A stretch of DNA of 64,000 nt. Source: Kappaphycus alvarezii. Lineage: Eukaryota > Rhodophyta > Florideophyceae > Gigartinales > Solieriaceae. Below are positions 45,119-56,859 of this stretch, piece after piece (the stretch's first letter is position 1; every line of letters begins with the position of its first letter). The stretch lies in contig NADL03000026.1 of the NCBI GenBank assembly GCA_002205965.3, positions 62,001-126,000 on the forward strand, given 5' to 3'. The notes under the pieces are model-generated. The model was not told the DNA's origin, ran no database searches, and saw only the letters and a list, made by a program, of their open reading frames with translations. The position numbers and the translations under genes were made by a program.

Positions 45119-45180
45119 CCATGTCACGTTAACAGCCGCAGGTTTGCTTCGCTTCGCCTGCGGCTGTTACCATGACATGG
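45119..45180. repeat. Long hairpin (arms about 24 bp, loop about 14)
   Basis: The left arm CCATGTCA..TTAACAGCCGCAGG and right arm CCTGCGGCTGTTA..TGACATGG are complementary with one short mismatch; the loop contains two GCTTC direct repeats. It lies about 120 bp before the 5' LTR of the Copia remnant. It may be a foldback or MITE end, or an RNA hairpin. Confidence 0.85.
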
Positions 45181-45297
45181 CCTATTAAGGTCGGTTGTAC
45201 ATGAAATGTACGGTTATAAAGCGCCACTTTCCTAACTTTAATACTTTAGCAAGAATACAAACTTACGCCACATACAGTATACTTAATGACACCACCA

Positions 45298-45505
45298 CCA
45301 GGTACTGTACAACACAGTACTGTATGGCATATATAGTGGCAACTAGGCGAATGCTATTTGAGCCCTCAGTTTTGGCCAAGTGGTAGAGTTATGGTCAAAT
45401 TGCACATCGGCGCAAAGTTAAATAGAGGCACAGTGATTCCTGGACGTCTCCGACGAAAACTTGAGGAGATGTGGCCGATTGCCCCCTGATCCGACATTAT
45501 AGCAT
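45298..45505 (+). repeat. 5' LTR of a decayed Copia element
   Basis: Similar over its whole length to 47381-47585: shared CCAGGTACTGTAC, ACAGTACTGTATGGCAT against ACAGCATTGTATGGCAT, GGCGAATGC against GGCGAAAGCC, TGGTCAAATT, AAGTTAAAT against AAGATTAAAT. Visibly diverged with small gaps, so the insertion is old. Confidence 0.7.
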
Positions 45506-45739
45506 AGTGTCATCGCCAAGTTACCACTGATCGCATCTCATGCTTCCAAGTTACGTAACGATTCTCAACATAACTGAAATCTTTCCCTTTATTCTTTTCT
45601 GGCTCCAATGGTAGCCAGGAAGCACTTCCAAAACAAGAACACACCCAGAGTGTCAAATTGGGGTCCTGACGTCCGAGCTTTGCACCAGAAGCATTTTACT
45701 GAAGAGAAGTGGCGAAATATGTGCCTACCTTCTTGACAA

Positions 45740-46860
45740 TTGTCTCCGCTCATGGGTATTTTATCCTTCTCAGTTCAATGCACACATTTACTTCTTTCGA
45801 AGCCCAAGCTTGTTCATTTTGCTCACAATCGTAGAAGAAGATATTTTCTTGCTTCTGACAACAACGGCTTATGCCTTATTTCAAAGATAGACTTCCCGCT
45901 CGTTTCGATATCAAACTTCTCGTTTCTCTTGAGTCAATAATCAGATGGAAAATATCTCGGAGCCTAGACTTCACTAAGTTCAACCAAACTCAGTATCTAT
46001 CTCGCGTCTTGCAAATCGTTTGGGTTACAGTAAGCTAATGTTTTACACAATCCTTTACCGCTTAACGCAGACATTCTACCGACATAAGAAAATAAGCCTA
46101 TTCTCGCTCTTTCTTTATATGCTGATTAACGCTTCATATTCGGCGCTTTTAATGACATCGCAGTGAGTACGAGGCCCTATGTATCGTTTTCAATTTCTGC
46201 TCTCGCTTGGAACCTCCATGCACCCACTCGCCACATATCTCAAACTTCTTATGACATACCTCATCATGACAAAACTATACGGACTCTACTTTCGTCAAAT
46301 AAGGAAATGACTGCGTATTCTATTGTTTCAGTTGTCAAAGCCGACTAGGGGGGTGTAGAGAGACCAGAAGATCTAGGACTAGCTTTATCATCGCGGTCAA
46401 CAATACTCCCGTGTTCTGGAGGCAAGACAATCTATTCTCATACTTACCCAAGAAGATTCAAAATACATAGCGCTTTCGTCCTGCGCGAAAGATATCTCCT
46501 GGGTCAGAAACTGTACCGGGAAATTTGTCACTGTCAGCAGTGGAGGTCAAATTTGCGGTACCCCGCAACTGATGTTTTCATGTGCATCACTTCTGCGCAG
46601 TCTATGGCAACCAAATTGTCAATATATGCAAGAAAAAACAGATAGACTTGAAAGTATGTCATCTTCAGGAATTCGTATCCACAAGCGTTGTGAGATTAGA
46701 ACATATTGGGTCTTCTAGACAACCTGCTGACATTTTTACAAAAGTGGTTTCCCTCAACAATTTACTAAGACTGATGCGTTTTAAGGCCTTGAATAGTGGA
46801 ATCTTGTTCGCAGGACGGCAAAAACATCAAGTACACATTGTTCATTACAACCGTAAATGA
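45740..46860 (+). mobile_element. Copia pol remnant: end of RT and RNase H
   Basis: In shifting frames: SFSISALAWNLHAPTRHIS (RT end, about 46190-46240), GGCRETRRSRTSFIIAVNNT with PVFWR (RNase H; about 46345-46420), KQIDLKVCHLQEFVSTSVVRLEHI and SSRQPADIFTKVVSLN (about 46640-46765), the typical Copia pol ending with ADIFTK. Integrase, protease and gag are absent. Flanked by the two LTRs at 45298 and 47381. The element is internally deleted and inactive. Confidence 0.8.
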
Positions 46861-47380
46861 TTTAGTTCATCTGTATCTCTTTAATCTGACAAATATTTTT
46901 GATCTCGGCATGTGATTTTGTTCTGATATGTTTATTCCATTTCTTAATTTGATCTTTTCTTCTCTCTCCCTGATACAAAAACCATCTCCGCTTTTCCCTA
47001 CACAGGTTTTTACATAGAGTTTACTTGTGTCAACAAATTATTAGCATATTGCTGAATTTTAATATTTCGCTTTTCATTCCTGTTTTCAATGTCCACTTGA
47101 CCTATTGACTGTTGTTTCAAATTATTTTCTTGCGACCCAGATTGCTTTGTCAAGTTCGGTATTGACTGTTCCGCCAGAGATGTGAATGCCAACCAAACTG
47201 CTAGGTCCAGGTTATATTGACTAATTTGTCAACTGATGTGATTTTGAACAGGAATGTTGGGTCTAGATTACTGTAATTTTTTATTCATAACTTTGGGTGC
47301 CGAAACACAAAAAATGTGATTGAAGCCGTATTTCTATCTAGATGATAAGTCGTATGGGTAAATGTCTTTCTGGGACGGTG

Positions 47381-47585
47381 CCAGGTACTGTACACCACAG
47401 CATTGTATGGCATGTGGAGTGCAATTAGGCGAAAGCCATTTAAGCCACCTCAGTTTCGGTCGGCTGCTCCAGTTGTGGTCAAATTTCCTACCGGTGCAAG
47501 ATTAAATAAAGGGAACAGTGATTTCGGGACGGCGCCGACTTACCCGAGGGGGTGGCCCACTACCCTCCGATTCGTCACTTGTCGA
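47381..47585 (+). repeat. 3' LTR of the decayed Copia element
   Basis: Direct repeat partner of 45298-45505. It starts CCAGGTACTGTACACC and contains TGGCATGTGGAGTGCAATTA and GGGAACAGTGATTTCGGGAC, aligned to ATAGAGGCACAGTGATTCCTGG in the other LTR. Confidence 0.7.
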
Positions 47586-48699
47586 AACCACTGTATTTTA
47601 ATTGCAGACAATGTACTGTTGTTCGATGGCTCCCGCACTACACCATAGACATACCAGTGGATCTGGATTTAGAGTTGAACAAGAATCGGAATCAAAAAGG
47701 GAACTGATCAAATACAGAGGATCCTCTCGGCAAGCGCGCATAGATGTACAGGAATGCATGAAACAACCAGCGAAGACGCAATCAGAATACGAGCACGTAC
47801 ATAAGACCGCAGAGTACGAGTGCAATATCAAGAATCAAGCGGACAGGCGGATGGCTTAAAATAGGCAGCAATGCAAAAAGCAAAATCGAAACAAAAGCGC
47901 TATCAGCAGTGGCAACGAAAGCGAGTTTACATAAAAAATGGGAATGCGGGTGACCATAGCATAAGCAGAGGCAGCACGCCGGCATCTTTGGCCGCCCCTC
48001 ATTGCCTTGCCTTGACAACGCCCTTCTAAGTCTGCTGCGACTCTGTCCTCAGCCAAACCCCACACTCATTACTGTAGAACACCTTTCACAGCCCAATCAA
48101 AACTGTACATCATGTAAGAATTGTACGTTATGTGTCCGCAAAGTAATGTACAGTGCGCGTCAGAAGTATAGAATTAGAGGTATCTTCCCAACCAATGAAC
48201 AATGCACCTTTATCGGCATATCGCCTGAAACCTGCAGCCAAGCTGAATAAGCAGTGGTACTATTCAAATTTGCTTTTAAATAAGAAATAAATACATATGA
48301 AAAACTCTTTAATGTCCACATTTATAGAATCAAAACAACTGAGGACACCTCAAGTGAACTCTATTGGGAGTCTCCAGAAACCACAGTTTTTTACTGTAGA
48401 AAATAGCTACAGTATGCCGGTATACTACTGATTCATGCCATTTCACCCCAGAAATCACAAGTCGCAAAATGATTATCGACTATTGTCAATCATTTCCTCA
48501 TACTGCCCCCTCATAGTCAAGCACTCCGATCAAGGGAAAACCCACCGATCTGAGTACTGCAAAAGGACATCAAGCCTAATTCCTTGACCATGCTTCAATG
48601 CTTCTCCTAATCAAAGACATCTCTTTCTAATGGGCTTCTCAGGGACAGCACTAGCTCTAGCATTCTACTCACTACGCATACAGCAACAAATCGCGGCGC
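47586..48699. other. Spacer, no supported gene
   Basis: Short unsupported frames only (for example CTSCKNCTLCVRK near 48100-48150, Cys-rich but isolated). AT-rich from 48240. Confidence 0.35.
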
Positions 48700-49736
48700 A
48701 ATTTCCAAAAACTACTTTCATTGGAAGGTCTTCGCCAGCGAGACCGCAGAGTAAGAAGAAAACCACTACAGAACCCTAGAATTTCAACCTTCGCTGTATT
48801 TCTGGGATCAGGATATGACCAATCCTTAATTACTCTTACGGGGTTTGAGGATCGATCTTTTTAATTTTTGCTAAAGCTGTTTGAACCTTTGTACAATAAT
48901 TATAAACCATAGTCAAACCATGGGCAAATAAGTTGGCTTAATCTAGCCCGGAGGGAGGGAAGTCTGAGAAGCATGGCAGAAACACGCTGCTTGGGTCTCA
49001 TTTTGACATGGTGTAGAACTAGGTTCTGAGTTTGTCCAATGCATTTTGCTTGGAATAACAGGGTCAGTATGTTCTATTTTTAAGGCATGACCGTCGAATA
49101 CTTCCGAAAGCATTCAAGAAAAATCCACTCTCCATGGTTAGTATGCCGTCTGGGCAAGATATTGCAGAATACCAAAGGGAGTTTTACTCAAAACACCCAT
49201 ACTACGAAGTGTGTTCTGTGTTGCTGGCGATTTGAAACTGTATCTAGAACAATCTAGAGACTATACAATAAATAATATGTCCTTTAACGACTGGAAGCAC
49301 GATCAATATGTAAGAAACGTGTTTTTTTGCCCCGAGCGGAGTTGTTATTGCATGTTTGATTAGTGCTCCTGATGCTATGCATGATTTAACTGTGGCGGCA
49401 TGGGGGGGAATATATGATAAGCTGGAGCGCTCGTTCCATGAGCATGAAGGGCAGCTCGTAGTACATTCTTCATTTTCAAAGCATAAGTACCCCTTTCTAA
49501 TCAAGTCTTCTCAGGACTGTTTAGTTGGAAGTAATGGAACAAGAGAATCAATTTCCATATTAGCCCAGGCAACATCTGCCAGAAAATGGTCAGAGTGGGG
49601 AATGAGGGCGTTTTAGGGCTTTTTTCCAGGAATCAAAGATAGATTTGTTTACGAAGAGAAAGGAGAGAGGAAAGCAATTCTGGTCTGCATGGTGCTGATG
49701 TACAACCTTCGTTCGCGAATATTAGGAGTCAATTAG
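48700..49736 (+). pseudogene. DDE_Tnp_4 transposase (PIF/Harbinger-like), decayed
   Basis: Across frames: FAVFLGSGYDQSLITLTGFEDRSF (about 48800-48865), RCLGLILTWCRTRF (48980-49030), SGQDIAEYQREFYSKHP (49150-49200), FCVAGDLKLYLEQSRD with the first catalytic Asp, WKHDQYVRNVFF, FAPSGVVIACLISAPDAMHDLT with the second Asp, SSFSKHKYPFLIKS and SARKWSEWGMRAF...GFFPGIKDRFVYEEKGERKAI with the Glu, then MVLMYNLRSRILGVN and stop 49734-49736. The codon between AF and GFFP is TAG at 49614-49616 where the family has CAG, a C-to-T nonsense change. A frame change sits in a seven-T run at 49322-49328. The first half also has stop codons. No terminal inverted repeats found. Confidence 0.75.
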
Positions 49737-51984
49737 GTACTGCATAGCTACACACCGCACATAAGTGCGGAGGTGAATCATGTAGAGCTCAGGATTCCCT
49801 ACTTTGGTCTGGGTCAGTTAACATGTCCTCAGCACGCAGATCAATTAAGGCAATCATAATGACTCGTACCAATCTCTCACTACGTTGCCGGTCCTCTGCT
49901 CTGATTTCTCGTTATTCCACCCGCCTTTCCTCCCTTCCCCTAGGCTCCTTTTTTCTCTTCCTACGATCATCCTCTTGATAAATGCTTCTTTGCCTGTATT
50001 CCTGATTCCTGCGCATGTTTTTCTGCGCAATTGAGGCTTGAACTGAATAAATTATTGAGCTCTTCTCAAAATTTTGCCGGTTATTCATCGTATTTCGCTT
50101 CCAAACAATTGAAAGGTATGACGTATAACGTTGTGTAGTCACACCAGGAAAACATTTCTCTTCAATTCCTGCTGTAAAATTCCCACCAGATTTCTGATCT
50201 TCGATATCTGGTAAAAAAATTCCTCACTCTCGTACAGTGGTTGTAACTAGGGATGCATCGACGGAAACGGCGCGGTTTCCTCAATAAAGCCCTCAGTGAA
50301 CTCCTCCCCTGAGTCTCCCCCCCCAATTTCTGTCATCTGATTCCGAATTTCATGGCTTTCAGAACCTCGGGATGTATACTTTGATCTCCAGTTGGTGTCG
50401 TTGTCCTGCAGAGAGCAGAATATTTTCGTCGCAGGGAGTCTGATTTGCGACCTTGTGCTGGTTATCTTGTCTCAAGTAGCTTTGCTACCTTTTCCTATTC
50501 GTCTTTTGGCCAGGGGAAGGCGGTCATGTAAAAGCTCAAGTAGTCTTTCAGTTCGCTGCGAGGAAAACCATTAGCACGCCTCCTTACGTACCCCCTTTGC
50601 GCCACACCGCGGCCTCCTTTTTTTTCGCTTAACGGTACCGCCACGAATAGGCATTGTATTTCTGCTGGGCAGTGACGCATTCAAGAGGGGCTGGAGTGGT
50701 TTCATGTCCGGATACACCCATTCTACCCGCAACAAGGAATGTCAACGGCGATCTATCGCTTATATTTTGTCCTACAACACCAATTGGAGCGACTGCAGGT
50801 GGTGCCAGTTGCAGCAGTCCACGGAGGCGATTATCTAGATCGTCGTTTTTTTGTAAATCCGAGACATGTAAAGGCTTTGCATCTTCCTCCCCACCGCTTG
50901 TCGTTTTGTCCGACGTCTTCTATTGCAAACTTACCAGCAGCTGGTTGCTTTCCACTATTGGTGGGAATTTTTCCTTCATCTATGTCAAGGAAGAGAACAG
51001 AGAGGCAAGATTGAAGTGGTTATGGAGATGGTTGTATTTGATGGAAGATAGAGGTAGGGGCACGATTGGGGATGGATGTGGGTTCACGAGTGCCGATGGA
51101 TGTCGGCTCACAAGCGCCGGTGGAGGTGAGTGCAGTGGATTATGGATGAGTTCGGTTGCAGTGGATGGTGAATAGATGTGGTTGCAGTAGATTGGGGATG
51201 TATGCTGATTCACGAGCGCTGGTGGAGGTTTACGCAGTGGATTGGGGATGCAGTATGTGCGAACGGAGGTCGGTGCACGATTGGTGATGAAAGTTGATTC
51301 ACGAATGCGGTGGAGGTGGGTGCATTACTGGGGATGGATTTCAGTTCAGTTAATTGGGGATAGGTGTAAGTGCAGTTGATTGTGTATGGAGTTGGATGCA
51401 GTTGCTTGGAGATGAATATGGGTGCCCGATTGGTCATCGGAGTATTGTAGGATTTGGGACACAGGTGCGTGTAGTGGATCGCAAATGGAGGTGCATGCAA
51501 GATTGTCAATGAAGGTGCGTGCAGTTGATTGGGGATGAATGTTGGTGCAAGAGTGCGAACGGAGGTGGATCATAATTGGGACGGAAGTGGTTGCACGACT
51601 AGGGATAGAGGTTCGTGCAATGGATTTGAGACGGAGATGGGTGCGTAATTGCGAATGGAGGTGGGCGCATGTTCGTAGATGTATGTGGGTGCAGCGGATT
51701 GCGGATGGGGTCGGGAGTAATGTTGTTTGCCTGTGGAGGTCGATTTATGTCTGGTACATAGTTCTGAACAATTTTCCTACAGAAAATTCCGCTCCCGCGA
51801 AGAGCGGTCTGATTTTGCGGCCAAATTGCTACAAATCATTATATGCTACGGCTTTTTCCTTTATTCAAAGGCCCCTCCCCGCTTGGTAGCTAGAGACCAT
51901 TTGCTACGTAGAAAAGCGCGCCGTGACGTGCTTTAATTGTAAAATACTAAGTAAAAATTGCAGTTTGTGATTTCCGGAGTCTAC
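49737..51984. other. Region with a minisatellite, no firm gene
   Basis: A C-rich stretch from 50640 with an open frame of 173 codons (50654-51175) leads into the minisatellite at 51040-51720. The layout resembles the skew profile of a gene, but I see no domain. The minus-strand frame 49912-50142 is highly charged (RKRKKEPRGREER) and unrecognised. Confidence 0.35.
51040..51720. repeat. Degenerate minisatellite, unit about 25-30 bp
   Basis: About 25 imperfect copies of a unit like GTGGGTGCAGTTGATTGGGG plus ATGGA, with variants GCACGATTGGGGATGGA, TTCACGAGTGC and GCAGTGGATTGGGGATG. G-rich and C-poor on the plus strand throughout. Units vary in length, so no single frame is kept. Confidence 0.8.
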
Positions 51985-52844
51985 TTTTGAAATTGCTACG
52001 AAATTTTTGCTCTATTGTACTTCAACACAGCAATAAAACGTCAAACCATGGATTTAACATGGTTTTCAGCGTTGCCTCGGTAATTCGCGACCAACTGTCA
52101 ATGAAAGCCTCCCTAAGCTCCACTATAGTACAAAATGTCTGGCATCACCATATATATCCCTCTAAACAATCCTTTAGAGGTTCTCTATTGGTTTTAAATC
52201 AGACGTACGTTACGGTTACTCCAAAAGCTGTACTTTCTTGTCTTCGAACCACTTCTTGTAGCTTTAGAAACATGGTACGGCAATTATCCTGTTGATATGT
52301 CCAATTTTCCAAGTGTATAAAAGTCGCCCAATGCTTCAAATTTTCCACTAAAGTCTCTTTATACTTTTATTACTCCTGTCGCCCGTAAGTAAACAAAAAA
52401 TCACATGAACGATAAAAAGAATAGCATTCCCACACCATCACACTCTGAACCCCCTTGTCATTTCGAGAAGACGCGTTCATCTGTGCCAATAACATGTGAA
52501 TAGCATGCCAATCCGTCCGGGCCATCAAGATAAGACTCCTTTTAATCCAAAAAGACAACCTTTTGCCACTGAAAGAGTCCATATTCCCCCATCTTTATCG
52601 CCCACTCCACCCTGTCCTTCTTATGCGCATCAGTCAAGAAAAAAGAATTCTTCATCTCCCAATACTGGAGTTTGCGCTGCAATATCTGCAGTACTGTCGC
52701 CCTTGATAGCTCGAGTCCCAGGTCCTTATGGATGCGGATTGCTCCATGTCCGGTGTTGGAGGCCTCCCAAATGACGCGGCGATTTGTAGCCTCGGAATAC
52801 TTGCGAGGCCTCCCCACTCTTTTTTTTTGCTCCGTACCCGGCAC
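51985..52844 (-). pseudogene. Tc1/mariner-type transposase, decayed
   Basis: The minus-strand frame from 52844 starts TEQKKRVGRPRKYSEATNRR (HTH region with a GRPRK AT-hook-like motif), SRATVLQILQRKLQYW, KKDRVEWAIKMGEYG and WQKVVFLD, the first catalytic Asp block (usually FSDE). After a frame change near 52545: DGPDGLACY, VMVWECYSF. Near the end, KPIENLKGL-like and ELREAFIDSWSRITEATLKTM (about 52125-52070) match the Tc1 C-terminus (NPIENLWG, L.eaI...W..I). The second Asp block is not readable. Terminal inverted repeats not found. Confidence 0.75.
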
Positions 52845-53549
52845 GGTCCTTCACAACCGATCTTAAACCCTTTTTGCGAGCTTCCAATCTTCTTTGCTAC
52901 AGTAAATACCGGATTTAGATTGGGTCACGAAATTAATATGGGGCAGAATCAGATAAGGCCATTTTAATATATGAACCCTCCTCAATGAAGTTTTGTTGTC
53001 ATACCAACTTTACTTTGAGATAGTATGTAATGTTGAAAATTTTTAGCGCCACGCAAATCAAGTCCGCCAAAACGAGATCGTACAATCCCAACCCAACGCA
53101 CAATCTTCATCTTCATACAAACCTCAGCACCCCGACTATCAACTTCTTCGAAGCATTACAACTCACGGCCCCATTGAAAGGGCCATTGTCGGGCCCCTCA
53201 GCCAACCCCAGACAAACAACAGGGACAACCAATATTCCCCCCTGACGCAGCAAACACAACCAACTCCCCACGGTGAATCTCAAACCAGCGACGTCGAGGC
53301 CGAGTTCATAAGGATTACACGTCGTAAAGTGCATGTATGCACATTCGCCGATAGATAAAATGTTACCAAGTGGATGGTCAAATCTGCAGAATCAGAAGGA
53401 AAATTATCGCTGATGTATAGAACTGTTCGCCAGCTCTCACCGTTTTTTCCGGCCGACAAAAAAGCAAATCTGCAAAAAAAGTTAATAGTGGAAAAAAGAG
53501 AACAGAACCTTCAGCTTAAGGCATAATCCGGGCGCGGCAACGGGCTTTC
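52845..53549. other. Spacer between two transposase remnants
   Basis: No gene supported; the 53030-53245 frame is probably non-coding. Confidence 0.35.
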
Positions 53550-54740
53550 AGGTGACACAACTGAAGTAGTAAGGAGGACCAGATTTAAGGCCCTCTCTAG
53601 TCGCGGACGTAAGCGATCTGCTCGGGCGGCTGCGCTTTACGAAGAATCTGTTGACCGAGTTCGACATTCTTTGCAAATGAGGAGTGAAGTTCTCCGCATT
53701 AGTGCTTTAAATCCAAGCAAAGCGGATTACTGAACAATCAGAATACGGAAGCCCGTTTCACTCTACGAAGGTTGATAATGGTTACCCTATAATGAAAAAA
53801 TTTTCTATTCGCTGGATGCAGCACTTTATGAACCCAAACCGCATCGTGCTACAGGCGCAAAATGGTAGGCTAATAACAAACCCTGAAAAGACCAGGCACT
53901 TCGAACGAACAGTTGCCTTCCATTTGGGAGAACTTAAAATGTGTTTCGAAACCAAGGCGATAGATGAGAACTGCATGTAGAATGCAGACGAAACGCACTC
54001 GTTGGTCAACGTGGAAAACGGTAAAAACGCTCGATTTCAAGTGGGATAACGATATCTCGTATTCGTATGTTGTCGCAGGTGGAGAGCCTATTACTATGAT
54101 GGTTCTGGTTACGGGTGGGGTCAGTGCTAGAATTGAGGTGCCTATAGTCATCTTCAAAAACCGTAATCGTTCCTACCCTATTCAATAATTGGAGGAAAAC
54201 GTCCCAGGAGTTTGTTACCGGACTGAATCTAAGGGTTGGATGGAAGCACAAGTATTTAAGGCATGTCTGTCTGAATTTAGGGCTATAAATTCCCATTCCA
54301 ACAGTCAGCAGCGGACTTTAATTGTTGATAACTGCTCTGGGTATGTTGTTGACGATAGAACTCATCTATGCCTGTCAAAGATTCGGACTGTTCTCAAAAT
54401 CCTCCCTCCGAATGTTACGCATTTAGTTCAGCCTTCTGATTCATTTATCATTCAGAAAATCAAGGATACGTGGCATTCGCGGTGGGAATAGTACAAGTAT
54501 GAGTTTATTCGTTGTAATCAGTGGACTGAAGGAAGCCGCAAGCTGCCTAATCCAGGAAGGTGGTTTTTCCAAGACTTTCTGCTGCAGCTGTGCACGATTT
54601 TTATCAGCAGAGAGATACAAATGAGTTACAATTTGCCAGAATGGCCATGGTTCGCACGGACATGTCGTTAAATTACAATGGTTGTTGGGAAGAGAGGCAG
54701 CTTAGTGATGATTTGCAGCCTATAGTTTAGAGCAAAAGAG
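53550..54740 (+). pseudogene. Pogo/jerky-like DDE_1 transposase, decayed
   Basis: Fragments in order: RFKALSSRGRKRSARAAALYEES (53584-53650), WMQHFMNPNRIVLQAQNG (53815-53870), NADETHSLVNVENG with the first catalytic Asp (about 53978-54020), YVVAGGEPITMMVLVTGGVSA (54066-54130), IFKNRNRSYPIQ, YRTESKGWMEAQVF, LIVDNCSGYV with the second Asp (about 54320-54350), LPPNVTHLVQPSDSFIIQKIKD with the third acidic position, and WHSRWE. This order (DETH, VDNCSGH, PPN.TH..QP.D) is diagnostic of DDE_1 transposases of the pogo group. A TAG after DENCM at 53978 and other stops show decay. Confidence 0.75.
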
Positions 54741-54869
54741 ATTATTTTGTGGGAAAAAAGAGGTGGACGAGAAGAGTGAATGCCTTAATGACGAGTAAAA
54801 GCTTTTATATTGTACCAATGTATTTTTGCATTTGCAGTATTGCGTTGGCCCAGTCCTATTTTGCTGTGC

Positions 54870-55047
54870 ACGTAAATGTATTGGGTCCATAATTGCATTG
54901 ATCCAATTCAATTACAGAATCAAGGCCAAAAAAAGTGAAGTTCGAATTCAGAATAGCCCAATGTAAGACCGATAGTCGATGTATCTCCCGTTGCGTCATC
55001 TTTATGGCAACCAGGGCATCAATTGCTCCTCTCTCCTTCTCGTTCAA
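54870..55047 (-). pseudogene. Possible transposase helix-turn-helix fragment
   Basis: The frame starts NEKERGAIDALVAIKMTQRE and IHRLSVLH, which looks like the first helix-turn-helix of a Tc1-like transposase (E R..I..L...G.s...I...). Too short for certainty. Confidence 0.25.
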
Positions 55048-56339
55048 AGTGGTTCCGCGAGCATTTTTGAGTGTATGGAATGCGAAAGCATATGCTTAAG
55101 GAGATGGATGCCGCACGGTGCTTTGCTATTATGTCACCAGTTTTAATTATGGCCTTCCTGTTTTGGACATTCCCGCCAAAATGAATTGTGATACTATATA
55201 AAAATGGGCCTTAAAAGTGTCACAGACATGCACTGGGGCACTTTCACTGAAATTCACAATGGGCTGGGGCTACGGCCTTTTCCCGAGCGCCGCCGCACCG
55301 TCTGGATATTTATGCTCTCGCGATCTAGTAGTGTCCCTCCCTCGAAAAACACTAAGAGGGTACCACAGAGTAAAGTCCGACACAAGTTGGTTGTGCTGTC
55401 TCTGTTTCCGCCTGCGTCGCCGCGCAAGGCTTCCCTTCCCCTAGTCCAAGCCTTTTTTTACCTTATCCCTTATTCTCTCGCAAGTGCTTGGCCGCTGGGA
55501 AGGTTAGGAGACCACGCTCCGGAGTACATCGACAAAATGTGCTGGTTTTTATATGCATTGTTTTTTCTTTATTAAAAGCAAATTTGAATAGCACTGCTGT
55601 ACTCAGCTTGGCGGCAGCTTTCCGGATATACAGTACCCATCATCAAAACTCGTTCCGCTTTGTTGAATGTCGACAAGTCCGCACTACACAGAACCGCGTG
55701 TTCTGCTACTAGACGGCGACTCCGGGCAATGGCTGAACCAATTGCCCACTCAAGCGAGGAAGGGACCGGAAAAACTACACCACCTGAATCGAGGATTCAG
55801 GAGGCTTGAAAAACTCCCGTTGTAAGCACATAGGCTTACAGATAGAGATGGCGACGACAACAGCGAGAACTCCGGACAAGCGAGCTTGACGACCAGCCCG
55901 CAAGGCTATGAAGACCACAACCCGTCGCTAGACGTCAAAGTGACGGTGGATTTAAGCGCGGCAGGGTACGGTGGACATTGCAAACCTTGTTCGAGTAGTA
56001 GAGCCATCCTTATGCACCTTTCCCAGTTCGTCTCACGTGCGCTGGGGGCGTGGAGAGGCAATCCACTCGATGTGGCCATCGGCAAGAACGTTGCAGCGAG
56101 AGCTCTGCGGCCGTGACGGCAATCTTCTGAAGGAACAGCCGGATGGAAGTCCGGCGCCCACGCCGTGCGCGGGCGCCGAGCGAGATGAAGTGAAGGTTGG
56201 GTGTAGCCAGTCAAGAAGAGGTGGTTGTATCCGACTAGAAATACTCAGCGGTCACTGTGAGAAGTGACGGGTAAATCCAACTGGTGCCGTACCGTTCAAG
56301 TTGCTGCTTCAGTGCTGGAAGATACCCCTGATTCTTTAC

Positions 56340-56560
56340 TTTTGACGCGCACTGTACCGTACAGTACTGAGCAGTACAGAAGCAGTACAGAAGAGGAGAA
56401 GAAACTTTACTTCATTGAGTATCTATCGTGTACACTGCAAGACTGACTATACGGCTAAGAACTAACCGGACACTAACAGTACAGTACAGTTGTGTACTAC
56501 ACAGTGCACATACAATGCATATTACAGGTACAGATATGTACTGTACAGTACACATTGCAG
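56340..56560. repeat. Cluster of ACTGTAC/GTACAG palindromic motifs
   Basis: CTGTACCGTACAGTACTGAG near 56351, CAGTACAG repeats to 56392, ACAGTACAGTACAG near 56477-56490 and ATGTACTGTACAGTACAC at 56535-56552. The densest occurrence of the dispersed motif in this window, about 300 bp before a gene start. Confidence 0.8.
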
Positions 56561-56859
56561 TACTCAACTGTTTGTGGTGTCAGGTCTGGCAAGATCCGTG
56601 ATCTCCAGGTCACATTCTTCGTCACCACAAAGCCACCTCTCAGCTGAGGACAGCTGTGCGCACTAGTCCTGCTCATCCCTATCAAGCCATCGCACCATAC
56701 TCTCCTCGCCCCCGACGCGATGTTTCTTTCCCCGCCACGTCTCACCTTCAACTCTCTCATTTCCCCTTGACCACCCATACCACGACCTGACCACAATACC
56801 TTCTCACTCCGCCCATCCATGACCGCTGTCACATCGACGGCGAGCACTCTCAATTCATC

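Larger units (their letters stand above)
44116..45297. other. AT-rich region with a palindrome and a hairpin, no supported gene
   Basis: Holds the 48-bp palindrome and the 45119-45180 hairpin (listed separately). A 137-codon frame at 44435-44848 runs through the palindrome, so its C-terminal part is probably not protein-coding by selection; no domain seen. Confidence 0.4.
54741..56859. other. Mixed region, no firm gene
   Basis: Contains a possible transposase HTH piece (54870-55047 minus) and dense ACTGTAC/GTACAG motifs at 56340-56560, and ends in the C-rich leader (56640-56860) of the DnaJ-type gene. Open frames at 55204-55575 and 55886-56267 have no recognised domain. Confidence 0.4.

Noticed and set aside
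55886-56267. Overlapping frames on both strands at 55.9-56.3 kb
   Set aside because: Both strands are open over the same GC-rich stretch, and neither translation shows a known domain.
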